Shown here in pieces: positions 1 through 9,472 of a stretch of 13,315 nucleotides of DNA (its first letter is position 1; every line of letters starts with the position of its first letter). Position numbers and translations under genes: made by a program. Below the pieces are notes generated by a model. It was not told the DNA's origin. It did no database searches and was given only the letters and a program-made list of their open reading frames with translations. Source of the stretch: Deltaproteobacteria bacterium (GTDB lineage Bacteria; Desulfobacterota; Binatia; Binatales; Binataceae); NCBI GenBank assembly GCA_021780585.1, contig JAJXYM010000186.1, forward strand, positions 1 to 13,315, written 5' to 3'.

Positions 1-1
1 G

Positions 2-2982
<2,981 letters not shown>

Positions 2983-2986
<4 letters not shown>

Positions 2987-3010
2987 CTGAGCGGGGTTAT
3001 TCCTATAGAT
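2983..3010 (+). promoter_or_regulatory. Possible sigma70-type promoter at the end of rpoC
   Basis: A TTGACT hexamer at 2983-2988 overlaps the rpoC stop codon. It is followed by a TATAGAT element at 3004-3010, giving a spacer of 15-16 bases, a little shorter than the ideal 17. This is the most AT-rich part of the rpoC–rpsL junction, and no better promoter-like sequence was seen between the terminator and rpsL. A transcript would start around 3016, immediately before the terminator stem. A chance match is quite possible. Confidence 0.3.
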
Positions 3011-3020
3011 ACTTGTATTT

Positions 3021-3057
3021 CCCCCAAGGGCGATGGGCGCCCTTGGGGGGTTTGTTT
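3021..3057 (+). terminator. Rho-independent terminator (or attenuator) between rpoC and rpsL
   Basis: A perfect 12-bp inverted repeat pairs 3021-3032 (CCCCCAAGGGCG) with 3038-3049 (CGCCCTTGGGGG) around the loop ATGGG. It is followed by G and then TTTGTTT at 3051-3057. This is a textbook intrinsic terminator for + strand transcription. On the opposite strand the stem is followed by AAATACAAG, so it would not terminate in that direction. It should end or attenuate rpoBC transcription ahead of the str genes. Confidence 0.85.
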
Positions 3058-3092
3058 GCGCCGCCGCATCGACCGGAAGGTCGGCGCGGCGC
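3058..3092 (+). promoter_or_regulatory. GC-rich two-part hairpin in the rpsL leader
   Basis: An outer 7-bp stem pairs 3058-3064 (GCGCCGC) with 3086-3092 (GCGGCGC). An inner 4-bp stem pairs 3071-3074 (GACC) with 3079-3082 (GGTC) across a GGAA tetraloop of the GNRA class. The pairing is directly visible, but its role is unknown. It lies between the terminator and rpsL, where a leader-RNA control element would be expected. In sequence this GC-rich, some such pairing can arise by chance. Confidence 0.35.
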
Positions 3093-3176
3093 CAATGCGG
3101 GGCGGAACGCCGCCGAAGCGGGCGGATACCCGGCGTCAATCGAACGCGCCGCCGCCGGAAAGCTGAAGTCGAAACC

Positions 3177-3548
3177 GTGCCGACGATTAACCAGTTGATT
3201 CGCGCCGCGCGCGTCAAGAAGCGCTACAAGATGAGCGCGCCCGCGCTGCAGGGCTCGCCGCAAAAGCGCGGCGTCTGCACGCAGGTCAAGACCACCACGC
3301 CCAAGAAGCCGAATTCGGCCCTGCGCAAGGTGGCGCGCGTGCGGCTTTCCAATGGCTACGAGGTCAACACCTATATACCCGGCGTCGGCCATAATCTGCA
3401 GGAGCATTCCGTGGTCCTGATTCGCGGCGGCCGGGTCAAGGATCTGCCCGGCGTTCGCTATCACGTGATTCGCGGCACGCTCGATTCGATCGGCGTCCAG
3501 GACCGGCGCAAGAGCCGTTCGAAATACGGCTCGAAGAAGCCCAAGTAA
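3177..3548 (+). CDS. rpsL: 30S ribosomal protein S12
   Basis: S12 sits at the 30S/50S interface in the decoding centre and helps set translational accuracy. The product is 123 residues, close to the E. coli 124. The start is a GTG at 3177, because the protein then begins MPTINQLIR exactly like the family. The frame is open further upstream, but any longer start would translate through the terminator. A GGAAAG at 3157-3162 is a rather distant ribosome-binding site. Signature segments are present: QKRGVCTQVKTTTPKKPNSALRK, then GHNLQEHSVVLIRGGRVKDLPGVRYH. The lysines whose mutation gives streptomycin resistance in E. coli (K42 in TPKKPNS, K87 in GRVKDLPG) are both retained, as is the aspartate after the second lysine that is methylthiolated in some bacteria. 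The gap to rpsG is only 8 bases. Confidence 0.97.
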   Translation: MPTINQLIRAARVKKRYKMSAPALQGSPQKRGVCTQVKTTTPKKPNSALRKVARVRLSNGYEVNTYIPGVGHNLQEHSVVLIRGGRVKDLPGVRYHVIRGTLDSIGVQDRRKSRSKYGSKKPK

Positions 3549-3556
3549 GAAATCCC

Positions 3557-4027
3557 ATGTCGCGAAAAGGACAGGTACGCGTCCGCGAAATCGTCGCGGA
3601 TCCCAAGTTTCACGACCGTACGGTCGCGAAATTCGTCAACGTCGTGATGGAGCGCGGCAAGAAGTCGGTCGCCGAGAGCATCCTGTATGGAGCGATCGAC
3701 CTGGTGGCCGAACGCTCGAAAGAGGACGGGCTCGCGATGTTCAAGCGGGCGCTCGACAACGTCCGTCCGGCGGTCGAAGTGCGCTCGCGGCGGGTCGGCG
3801 GCGCCAATTATCAGGTGCCGGTCGAAGTGCGGCCGCTGCGGCGTTCGTCGCTGGCGATGCGCTGGCTGGTGACGGCGGCGCGCGCGCGCGGCGAGAAATC
3901 GATGCGCGAGCGGTTGGCCAACGAAATCCTTGAAGCGGCGGCAAATCGCGGCGGCGCCGTCAAGAAGCGCGAAGATACTCATCGCATGGCGGAGGCGAAT
4001 CGCGCCTTCGCGCATTACCGCTGGTAG
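3557..4027 (+). CDS. rpsG: 30S ribosomal protein S7
   Basis: S7 is a primary 16S rRNA-binding protein. It nucleates assembly of the 30S head and contacts E-site tRNA and mRNA. The product is 156 residues, the standard bacterial length, starting MSRKGQVRVREIVADPKFHDR. Conserved blocks include ALDNVRPAVEVRSRRVGGANYQVPVEV in the β-hairpin region and the C-terminal KKREDTHRMAEANRAFAHYRW. The ATG follows the rpsL stop by 8 bases, with only a weak AAGTAAG-like ribosome-binding site, so translational coupling to rpsL is likely. In E. coli, S7 represses its own operon through a structured rpsL–rpsG spacer of roughly 100 bases; no such spacer exists here. Confidence 0.98.
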   Translation: MSRKGQVRVREIVADPKFHDRTVAKFVNVVMERGKKSVAESILYGAIDLVAERSKEDGLAMFKRALDNVRPAVEVRSRRVGGANYQVPVEVRPLRRSSLAMRWLVTAARARGEKSMRERLANEILEAAANRGGAVKKREDTHRMAEANRAFAHYRW

Positions 4028-4030
4028 AGG

Positions 4031-4049
4031 CGGAAAGAAGTTTTTTCCG
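4031..4049 (+). promoter_or_regulatory. Hairpin covering the fusA ribosome-binding site
   Basis: CGGAAA at 4031-4036 can pair with TTTCCG at 4044-4049 (6 bp, 7-base loop). The pairing would bury the only Shine-Dalgarno-like sequence upstream of fusA (GGAAAG, 4032-4037), which is also unusually far (13 bases) from the ATG at 4051. This may couple fusA translation to ribosomes finishing rpsG. The stem is short, and its function is inferred only. Confidence 0.3.
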
Positions 4050-4050
4050 G

Positions 4051-6147
4051 ATGGCTCGTCAGACTCCCATAGAACGGGTGCGCAACATCGGCATCATGGC
4101 GCATATTGATGCCGGCAAGACCACGACGACCGAGCGGGTCCTGTTTTACACCGGGATCAACTACAAGATCGGCGAGGTCCACGAAGGCACCGCGACCATG
4201 GACTGGATGGTGCAGGAGCAGGAGCGTGGCATCACGATTACCTCCGCCGCGACCACCTGTTTCTGGCGCGACCATCGGGTCAATATCATCGATACGCCCG
4301 GCCACGTCGATTTCACGATCGAGGTCGAACGCAGCCTGCGCGTGCTTGACGGCGCGGTCGCCGTGTTCTGCGCGGTCGGCGGGGTCGAGCCGCAATCCGA
4401 GACGGTCTGGCGTCAGGCCGACAAATATCGCGTTCCGCGCGTCGCCTTTATCAACAAGATGGACCGCGTTGGCGCCGACTTCGAGCGCGTGCTCGGCGAA
4501 ATCCGCGACAAGCTCAAGGCGCGTCCGCTCGCGCTGCAGATTCCGATCGGCGCCGAGGACAAATTCTCGGGCGTGATTGATTTGGTCGAGAATCGCGCGC
4601 TGGTCTGGGACGACGACCGGCTCGGCGCCAACTACCGCGTGATCGAAATGCCCGCGGAACTGAAAGAGTCGGCCGCCGCCTGGCGCGAACGCCTGATCGA
4701 AGCCGTCGCCGATTACGACGACGGCATCATGGAGCTCTATCTCGAGGGCAAGGCCCCCGCGCCGGATCGGCTGCGCGCGGCGATTCGCGCCGCCGCGCTC
4801 AAGCTCGAACTGGTGCCGGTCGTGATCGGCTCCGCGTTTCGCAACAAGGGCGTGCAGCCGATGCTCGACGCGGTGATCGACTACCTGCCGTCGCCGGCCG
4901 ATCTGCCGCCGGTCGTGGGCAAGGTCGACGCCGGCAAGATGGCCGAGCGCTGGCCGCGCGACGACGAACCGTTCTCCGCGCTGGCCTTCAAGATCATGAC
5001 CGATCCCTATATCGGCACGCTGACCTTCCTGCGGGTCTATTCGGGCAAGCTCGAAAGCGGCACCTCCGTGCTCAATTCGACCAAGGGCAAGCGCGAGCGG
5101 ATCGGGCGGCTGGTCAAGATGCACGCCAACAAGCGCGAGGAGATCACCGAGGTCTACGCCGGCGATATCTGCGCGGTCGGACTGCGCGACACCAACACCG
5201 GCGACACGCTCTGCGATCCGGGCGCGCCGATCGTGCTCGAGGCGATCGAATTTCCCGATCCGGTGATCCAAATCGCGATCGAGCCCAAGACCAAGGCGGA
5301 TCAGGAGAAGCTCGGCGAGGCGCTGCAAAAGCTGGCCAAGGAGGATCCCTCCTTCCGCGTCAACGTGAATCGCGAGACCGGCCAGACGTTGATCGCCGGG
5401 ATGGGCGAGCTGCATCTGGAGATTATCGTCGACCGGATGCTGCGCGAGTTCAAGGTCGACGCCAATGTCGGCAAGCCGCAGGTCGCCTATCGCGAAACGA
5501 TTCGCCGGCCGGCCGAGGCCGAGGGCCGTTTCGTCCGTCAGACCGGCGGCCACGGCCAGTTCGGCGTGGTCGAGTTGAAGATCGAGCCGATGGAAAAGGG
5601 CGGCGGGTTCGAATTTGAGGACGGCACCAAGGGCGGTTCGATTCCGCGCAACTTCATCCCCTCGATTGAGCACGGCGTCAAGGAGGCGATGGAGAGCGGA
5701 GTGCTGGCCGGCTATCCGATGGTCGATGTCAAGGCGATCGTGGTTGACGGCAAATATCACGAGGTCGATTCGTCGGAAATCGCCTTCAAGATCGCCGGTT
5801 CGATGGCGTTCAAGGAGGCGGCCGAAAAAGCCAGCCCGGTGCTGCTCGAGCCGGTGATGGACGTCGAGGTGGTGACGCCGCAGGAGTTCATGGGCGACGT
5901 GATCGGCGATTTGAACGCGCGCCGCGGCAAGATCCAGGAGATGGAAAACCGCGCCGGCGCGCAGGTGATCGCGGCCCGCGTGCCGCTCGCCACGATGTTT
6001 GGTTACGCGACCAAGCTGCGCTCGATCACCCAGGGGCGCGCCAACTATACGATGCAGTTTGCGGTGTACGAACCCGTCCCGCAGGCGATCTTTGAGGAAT
6101 TGACCGCGCGCGGCAATCATGAAGGCGAAGCCCGCGCGCGCGCATGA
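4051..6147 (+). CDS. fusA: Elongation factor G (EF-G)
   Basis: EF-G is the GTPase that drives translocation of mRNA and tRNAs through the ribosome and, with RRF, splits ribosomes after termination. The product is 698 residues (E. coli 704). GTPase motifs are visible: G1 AHIDAGKT (17-24), G2 RGITIT (59-64), G3 DTPGH (81-85), G4 NKMD (135-138) and G5 GSAFRNKG further on. They are followed by the β-barrel domain II, domain III (KEDPSFRVNVNRETGQTLIAGMGELHLEI), domain IV (VDGKYHEVDSSEIAFK) and domain V (GDVIGDLNARRGKIQ, then MFGYATKLRSITQGRANYTM). The switch I and domain IV features are those of canonical EF-G rather than the fast-diverging paralogue EF-G2. The start ATG is 23 bases after rpsG. 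The tail is Ala/Arg-rich and unremarkable. Confidence 0.98.
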   Translation: MARQTPIERVRNIGIMAHIDAGKTTTTERVLFYTGINYKIGEVHEGTATMDWMVQEQERGITITSAATTCFWRDHRVNIIDTPGHVDFTIEVERSLRVLDGAVAVFCAVGGVEPQSETVWRQADKYRVPRVAFINKMDRVGADFERVLGEIRDKLKARPLALQIPIGAEDKFSGVIDLVENRALVWDDDRLGANYRVIEMPAELKESAAAWRERLIEAVADYDDGIMELYLEGKAPAPDRLRAAIRAAALKLELVPVVIGSAFRNKGVQPMLDAVIDYLPSPADLPPVVGKVDAGKMAERWPRDDEPFSALAFKIMTDPYIGTLTFLRVYSGKLESGTSVLNSTKGKRERIGRLVKMHANKREEITEVYAGDICAVGLRDTNTGDTLCDPGAPIVLEAIEFPDPVIQIAIEPKTKADQEKLGEALQKLAKEDPSFRVNVNRETGQTLIAGMGELHLEIIVDRMLREFKVDANVGKPQVAYRETIRRPAEAEGRFVRQTGGHGQFGVVELKIEPMEKGGGFEFEDGTKGGSIPRNFIPSIEHGVKEAMESGVLAGYPMVDVKAIVVDGKYHEVDSSEIAFKIAGSMAFKEAAEKASPVLLEPVMDVEVVTPQEFMGDVIGDLNARRGKIQEMENRAGAQVIAARVPLATMFGYATKLRSITQGRANYTMQFAVYEPVPQAIFEELTARGNHEGEARARA

Positions 6148-6183
6148 TAGCGGGAAAAGCAAGGAGCCGGAGGAAAATCCGTC

Positions 6184-7383
6184 ATGGGCAAGGCCAAATT
6201 TGAGCGCACCAAGCCGCATCTGAACGTGGGCACGATCGGTCATATCGACCATGGCAAGACCACTTTGACCGCGGCGATCACCAAGGTTCTGGCGGCCAAG
6301 AAGCTTGCCCAGTTCACCGCTTTCGATCAGATCGACAAGGCTCCCGAGGAGCGCGAACGCGGCATCACGATCGCGATCGCCCACGTTGAGTACGAAACGC
6401 CCAGCCGCCATTACGCGCACGTCGATTGTCCGGGCCACGCCGACTATATCAAGAACATGATCACCGGCGCCGCGCAGATGGACGGCGCGATCCTGGTGGT
6501 CGGCGCCAACGACGGTCCGATGCCGCAGACGCGCGAGCATATCCTGCTCGCCCGCCAGGTCGGCGTGCCCTCGATCGTGGTCTTCATGAACAAGGTCGAT
6601 ATGGTCGACGATCCCGAACTGCTCGACCTGGTCGAACTCGAAGTGCGCGATCTGCTCAAGAAGTACGATTTTCCCGGCGACGATATCCCGGTGGTCCGCG
6701 GCAGCGCGCTCAAGGCGCTGGAATGCGGATGTGGCAAGGATGATTGCGAAAAGTGCAAGCCGATCCTCGAGCTGATGGCGGCCGTCGACAGCTACGTGCC
6801 GCAGCCGACGCGCGAGACCGACAAGCCCTTCCTGATGCCGATCGAGGACGTCTTCTCGATCTCGGGCCGCGGCACGGTCGTCACCGGCCGAATCGAGCGC
6901 GGCAAGGTGCGGGTCAGCGACGAAATCGAAATCGTCGGTTTCCGCGATACCCAGAAGACGGTCGTGACCGGGGTCGAGATGTTCCGCAAGATTCTCGACG
7001 AAGGCCAGGCGGGCGATAACGTCGGCGTCCTGCTGCGCGGCCTCAAGCGCGAGGAGGTCGAGCGCGGCCAAGTGCTGGCGCAGCCCGGCTCGATCACGCC
7101 GCATACCAGGTTCGAAGGTTCGGTTTACGTCCTGACCAAGGAAGAGGGCGGGCGCCATACGCCGTTCTTCAACGGCTATCGGCCGCAGTTCTACTTCCGC
7201 ACCACCGACGTGACCGGCGTGGTGACGCTGCCCGAAGGCACTGAAATGGTGATGCCGGGCGACAATATCAATGTGGTCGGCGAGCTGATTACGCCGGTCG
7301 CGATGGAGCAGGGATTACGCTTCGCGATTCGCGAGGGCGGCCGTACGGTCGGCGCCGGGGTGGTCGCGAAGGTGGTGAAGTAA
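6184..7383 (+). CDS. tuf: Elongation factor Tu (EF-Tu) with a four-cysteine insertion
   Basis: EF-Tu carries aminoacyl-tRNA to the ribosomal A site as a GTP complex. The product is 399 residues (E. coli 394). Motifs: G1 GHIDHGKT (19-26), switch I RGITIAIAHVEYET with T62, G3 DCPGH (81-85) with catalytic H85, G4 NKVD (136-139) and G5 GSALKALE (173-180). Domains II and III are conserved throughout, including RGTVVTGRIERG, GGRHTPFFNGYRPQFYFRTTDVTG and the C-terminal IREGGRTVGAGVVAKVVK. Directly after G5, where E. coli has the sequence GDAEWE, there is a cysteine-rich segment C181-x-C183-x4-C188-x2-C191 (bases 6724-6756). The ATG has a strong GGAGGA ribosome-binding site (6169-6174) nine bases upstream, in a 36-base gap after fusA. 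Whether a second tuf copy exists cannot be told from this window. Confidence 0.98.
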   Translation: MGKAKFERTKPHLNVGTIGHIDHGKTTLTAAITKVLAAKKLAQFTAFDQIDKAPEERERGITIAIAHVEYETPSRHYAHVDCPGHADYIKNMITGAAQMDGAILVVGANDGPMPQTREHILLARQVGVPSIVVFMNKVDMVDDPELLDLVELEVRDLLKKYDFPGDDIPVVRGSALKALECGCGKDDCEKCKPILELMAAVDSYVPQPTRETDKPFLMPIEDVFSISGRGTVVTGRIERGKVRVSDEIEIVGFRDTQKTVVTGVEMFRKILDEGQAGDNVGVLLRGLKREEVERGQVLAQPGSITPHTRFEGSVYVLTKEEGGRHTPFFNGYRPQFYFRTTDVTGVVTLPEGTEMVMPGDNINVVGELITPVAMEQGLRFAIREGGRTVGAGVVAKVVK

Positions 7384-7399
7384 CCAGACGTTTGGCGCG

Positions 7400-7428
7400 A
7401 CGGCGGGAAGGCTCCCGCCGTTCGCTTG
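7400..7428 (+). terminator. Hairpin after tuf, possible weak terminator or attenuator
   Basis: A perfect 9-bp stem pairs 7400-7408 (ACGGCGGGA) with 7413-7421 (TCCCGCCGT) across the loop AGGC. The downstream sequence TTCGCTTG is only partly T-rich, so termination would probably be incomplete. Its position 16 bases after the tuf stop suggests partial separation of str and S10 transcription, or an RNA-processing or stability stem at the tuf 3' end. Confidence 0.45.
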
Positions 7429-7443
7429 TGACAATGATTCCGT

Positions 7444-7467
7444 CGCGCTCCCGGCCTTGGGAGCGCG
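7444..7467 (+). promoter_or_regulatory. Second hairpin in the tuf–rpsJ spacer (S10 leader)
   Basis: A 9-bp perfect stem pairs 7444-7452 (CGCGCTCCC) with 7459-7467 (GGGAGCGCG) around the loop GGCCTT. No T-tract follows, so it is not an intrinsic terminator as it stands. It sits about 45 bases before rpsJ, the position of the S10 leader that L4 controls in E. coli. I see no sequence match to that element and no convincing promoter in this spacer. Confidence 0.35.
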
Positions 7468-7512
7468 GCCATGATCGGCAACAGGATTGGGGTTGGCGCG
7501 GGAGCCGGCGAC

Positions 7513-7833
7513 GTGGCTGACAGGATGAATGAAAAGATACGGATACGCCTGAAGGCGTATGACCATCGGCTGCTGGACCAGTCGGTGCGCGAAATCGTCG
7601 ATACGATTCGGCGCACCGGCGGCCGGGTCGCCGGGCCGATTCCGCTGCCGACCCGGATCGAGCGTTTCACCGTGAATCGCTCGCCGCATGTCGACAAGAA
7701 ATCGCGCGAGCATTTCGAGATTCGCACCCATAAGCGGCTGCTCGACGTGCTCGAGCCGACCCAGCAGACGATCGACGCGCTGGGCAAACTCGATTTGGCG
7801 GCCGGCGTCGACGTCGAAATCAAGCTGGAGTAG
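7513..7833 (+). CDS. rpsJ: 30S ribosomal protein S10 (NusE)
   Basis: S10 is a protein of the 30S head. As NusE it also joins NusB and NusG in transcription antitermination and transcription–translation coupling. The core KIRIRLKAYDHRLLDQSVREIVDTIRRTGGRVAGPIPLPT through PHVDKKSREHFEIRTHKRLLDVLEPTQQTIDALGKLDLAAGVDVEIKLE is canonical. The start is debatable. GTG at 7513 (106 residues, beginning MADRMNEK) has a GGAG at 7501-7504 with ideal 8-base spacing. ATG at 7525 (102 residues, beginning MNEKIRIR) matches the usual family length but has no ribosome-binding site at a suitable distance. I chose 7513 on that basis; an ATG further upstream at 7471 lies next to the leader hairpin and is unlikely. 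S10 begins the S10 block and is followed by rplC after 4 bases. Confidence 0.95.
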   Translation: MADRMNEKIRIRLKAYDHRLLDQSVREIVDTIRRTGGRVAGPIPLPTRIERFTVNRSPHVDKKSREHFEIRTHKRLLDVLEPTQQTIDALGKLDLAAGVDVEIKLE

Positions 7834-7837
7834 CGCC

Positions 7838-8512
7838 GTGCTGAGCGGATTGATTGGAAAAAAACTGGGGATGACCCAGGTGGGCGACGCCGCCGGCAAG
7901 GTCCGCGCGGTGACCGTGATTCAACTCGGACCCTGCGCCGTGACGCAGCTCAAGAGCGCGCCGGCCGACGGCTACGAGGCCGTGCAGGTGACCTGGGGCC
8001 GCCGCCGGCAATCGCGGATCAATGGCGCGCTGCGCGGCCATTTCGCCAAGGCGGAAGTGGCGCCGGGGGTCGCGACGCGCGAATTCGAGCGGCGCGGCGC
8101 GGGCGAACTCGCGCTCGGCCAGGCGATCGCGGCGGGTGACGTGTTCAAGCCCGGCGACGCGATCGACGTGACCGGCGTCTCCAAGGGGCGCGGCTACGCC
8201 GGCGTGATCAAGCGGCATCATTTTGCCGGTTTTCCGGGTAGTCATGGCACTCATGAGTATTTTCGTCACGGCGGTTCGATCGGTAATCGCTCGTATCCCG
8301 GACGGGTGCGCAAGGGTCTGCGGATGGCTGGTCAGATGGGCAACGAACGGGCCACCGTGCTGAATCTGCAGGTGGTGGAAATCCTGCCCGACGATAACGC
8401 GATCCTGGTCGCGGGTTCGGTGCCCGGCCATGACGGCGCGCTGGTGGTGGTGAACCATGCGGCGCGCCAGCGGCGGACGGAAGCGGCGGCGGAGTCGAAG
8501 GCCAATGGATGA
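7838..8512 (+). CDS. rplC: 50S ribosomal protein L3
   Basis: L3 binds near the 3' end of 23S rRNA, helps start 50S assembly, and extends a loop toward the peptidyl-transferase centre. The product is 224 residues (E. coli 209), starting MLSGLIGKKLGMTQ. The GTG start at 7838 has GGAG at 7827-7830 seven bases upstream, inside the end of rpsJ. Diagnostic segments include GDAIDVTGVSKGRGYAGVIKRHHF and GSIGNRSYPGRVRKGLRMAGQMGNERATVLNLQVV. At the position of the E. coli glutamine methylated by PrmB (Q150, in GQNQTPG) this protein has S152 (GNRSYPG), so that modification cannot occur here. Codons from about 8217 to 8300 are noticeably richer in A/T third positions than the rest of the gene. The stop overlaps the proposed rplD start. 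Confidence 0.97.
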   Translation: MLSGLIGKKLGMTQVGDAAGKVRAVTVIQLGPCAVTQLKSAPADGYEAVQVTWGRRRQSRINGALRGHFAKAEVAPGVATREFERRGAGELALGQAIAAGDVFKPGDAIDVTGVSKGRGYAGVIKRHHFAGFPGSHGTHEYFRHGGSIGNRSYPGRVRKGLRMAGQMGNERATVLNLQVVEILPDDNAILVAGSVPGHDGALVVVNHAARQRRTEAAAESKANG

Positions 8513-9170
8513 GCGGCGGCAGGCGGCGGAAATCGCGAACGTGAAGGCGCCGCTCTATTCGGCGGGGCGCGAGCCCGCTGGCGAAATCGAGCTGGCGGGA
8601 GCGGTCTTTGGCCGCACCGGCCATAAGGGATTACTGTTCGACGCGGTGCGGATGCAATTGGCGAATCGCCGCGCCGGCACGGCGGCGACCAAAACCCGCG
8701 GCTTGATCTCGGGCGGCGGACGCAAGCCGTGGCGGCAAAAGGGCACCGGCCGGGCGCGCGCGGGTTCGACCCGCTCGCCGCTATGGCGTCATGGCGGCAC
8801 GATTTTCGGGCCGCAGCCGCGCGACTACTCCTATCAGATGCCGAAAAAGGCGTGGCGGCGCGCGCTCACTCTGGCGCTCTCGGACCGCGCGCTCAACGGC
8901 AAGCTGACCGTGGTCGAAGCGCTGGAGTTGGCCGAGCCGAAGACGAAGCTGGCCAAGGCGGCGCTCGAGGCGCTGGGGCTGAAGCATGCGCTCATCGTGC
9001 TGGGCGAGGGCGACGAGGGCTTTTTCCGCGCGGCGCGTAATCTGGCGGCCCATAAGGTGCTGCGGCTGGCGGGGTTGAACGTTTACGACGTGCTCAATTA
9101 CGACGAACTGTTGATGACCGAAAAGACGGCGCGCGCGATCGAAGCGCGCCTCGGGAGCGCCCCGCGATGA
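8505..9170 (+). CDS. rplD: 50S ribosomal protein L4
   Basis: L4 has a globular surface domain and a long loop that lines the constriction of the peptide exit tunnel; in E. coli it also represses its own operon. The tunnel loop is clear: GGGRKPWRQKGTGRARAGSTRSPLWRHGGTIFGPQPRDYSYQMPKKAWRRAL. It is followed by the Rossmann-like part with VVEALELAEPKTKLAKAALEALGL and a C-terminal LNVYDVLNYDELLMTEKTARAIEARL. The ATG at 8505 gives 221 residues and overlaps the rplC stop by 8 bases, which suggests coupling. A GTG at 8541 would give 209 residues beginning MKAPLYSAG, closer to the usual family N-terminus, with a GGCGGA stretch about 10 bases upstream. Either start is possible, and the identity is certain. 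Confidence 0.96.
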   Translation: MDERRQAAEIANVKAPLYSAGREPAGEIELAGAVFGRTGHKGLLFDAVRMQLANRRAGTAATKTRGLISGGGRKPWRQKGTGRARAGSTRSPLWRHGGTIFGPQPRDYSYQMPKKAWRRALTLALSDRALNGKLTVVEALELAEPKTKLAKAALEALGLKHALIVLGEGDEGFFRAARNLAAHKVLRLAGLNVYDVLNYDELLMTEKTARAIEARLGSAPR

Positions 9171-9454
9171 GCGCCGAAGGCTTGATAATTGCGCCGCTGG
9201 TGACGGAAAAAGGGACGATCGTCCATGAAAAGGCGAATCAGGTCGTCTTCAAGGTGCGTCCCGAGGCGGACAAGCATGCGATTCGTCATGCGGTCGAAGA
9301 GCTGTTCCGGGTGACCGTGCGGGAAGTGCGCACGGCGAATTTTCTCGGCAAGGAGCGGCGGCGCGGAAAGATTTCGGGGCGCAAGCCGAACTGGAAAAAA
9401 GCCTACGTCACGCTCAAGGCGGGCGACAGGATCGAATTTTTCGAGGGCGTCTGA
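9167..9454 (+). CDS. rplW: 50S ribosomal protein L23
   Basis: L23 lies at the tunnel exit and is the docking site for trigger factor and SRP. The product is 95 residues (E. coli 100). Its start overlaps the rplD stop in an ATGA arrangement, with GGGAG at 9153-9157 nine bases upstream. The N-terminal IIAPLVTEKGT keeps the glutamate corresponding to E. coli E18, which contacts trigger factor. The conserved β-hairpin and C-terminus read GKERRRGKISGRKPNWKKAYVTLKAGDRIEFFEGV. The stop codon lies inside a small perfect hairpin (9447-9463). Confidence 0.97.
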   Translation: MSAEGLIIAPLVTEKGTIVHEKANQVVFKVRPEADKHAIRHAVEELFRVTVREVRTANFLGKERRRGKISGRKPNWKKAYVTLKAGDRIEFFEGV

Positions 9455-9463
9455 GACAGACGC
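9447..9463 (+). other. Perfect hairpin across the rplW stop codon
   Basis: GCGTCTG (9447-9453) pairs perfectly with CAGACGC (9457-9463) around the loop AGA. The rplW TGA (9452-9454) lies in the 5' arm and loop. The 18-base rplW–rplB gap has no clear Shine-Dalgarno sequence, so the structure may matter for reinitiation at rplB or for mRNA processing. No T-tract follows, so it is not a terminator. Function unknown. Confidence 0.35.
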
Positions 9464-9472
9464 GATCTAACG

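Noticed and set aside
3033..3176. Upstream extension of rpsL in frame
   Set aside because: It would begin in the terminator loop and add about 48 residues not found in S12; the GTG at 3177 gives the exact family N-terminus.
4015..7158. Very long antisense open frame (1047 codons) across fusA and tuf
   Set aside because: It lies wholly opposite two certain, highly conserved genes. Its composition (Asp, His, Arg, Leu, Ala) is what GC-rich antisense frames give, and no domain is recognisable. Long shadow frames are expected at this GC content.
7688..7837. Upstream extension of rplC in frame
   Set aside because: It would overlap most of rpsJ and add 50 Ser/Arg-rich residues foreign to L3; the GTG at 7838 has a good ribosome-binding site and the correct N-terminus.
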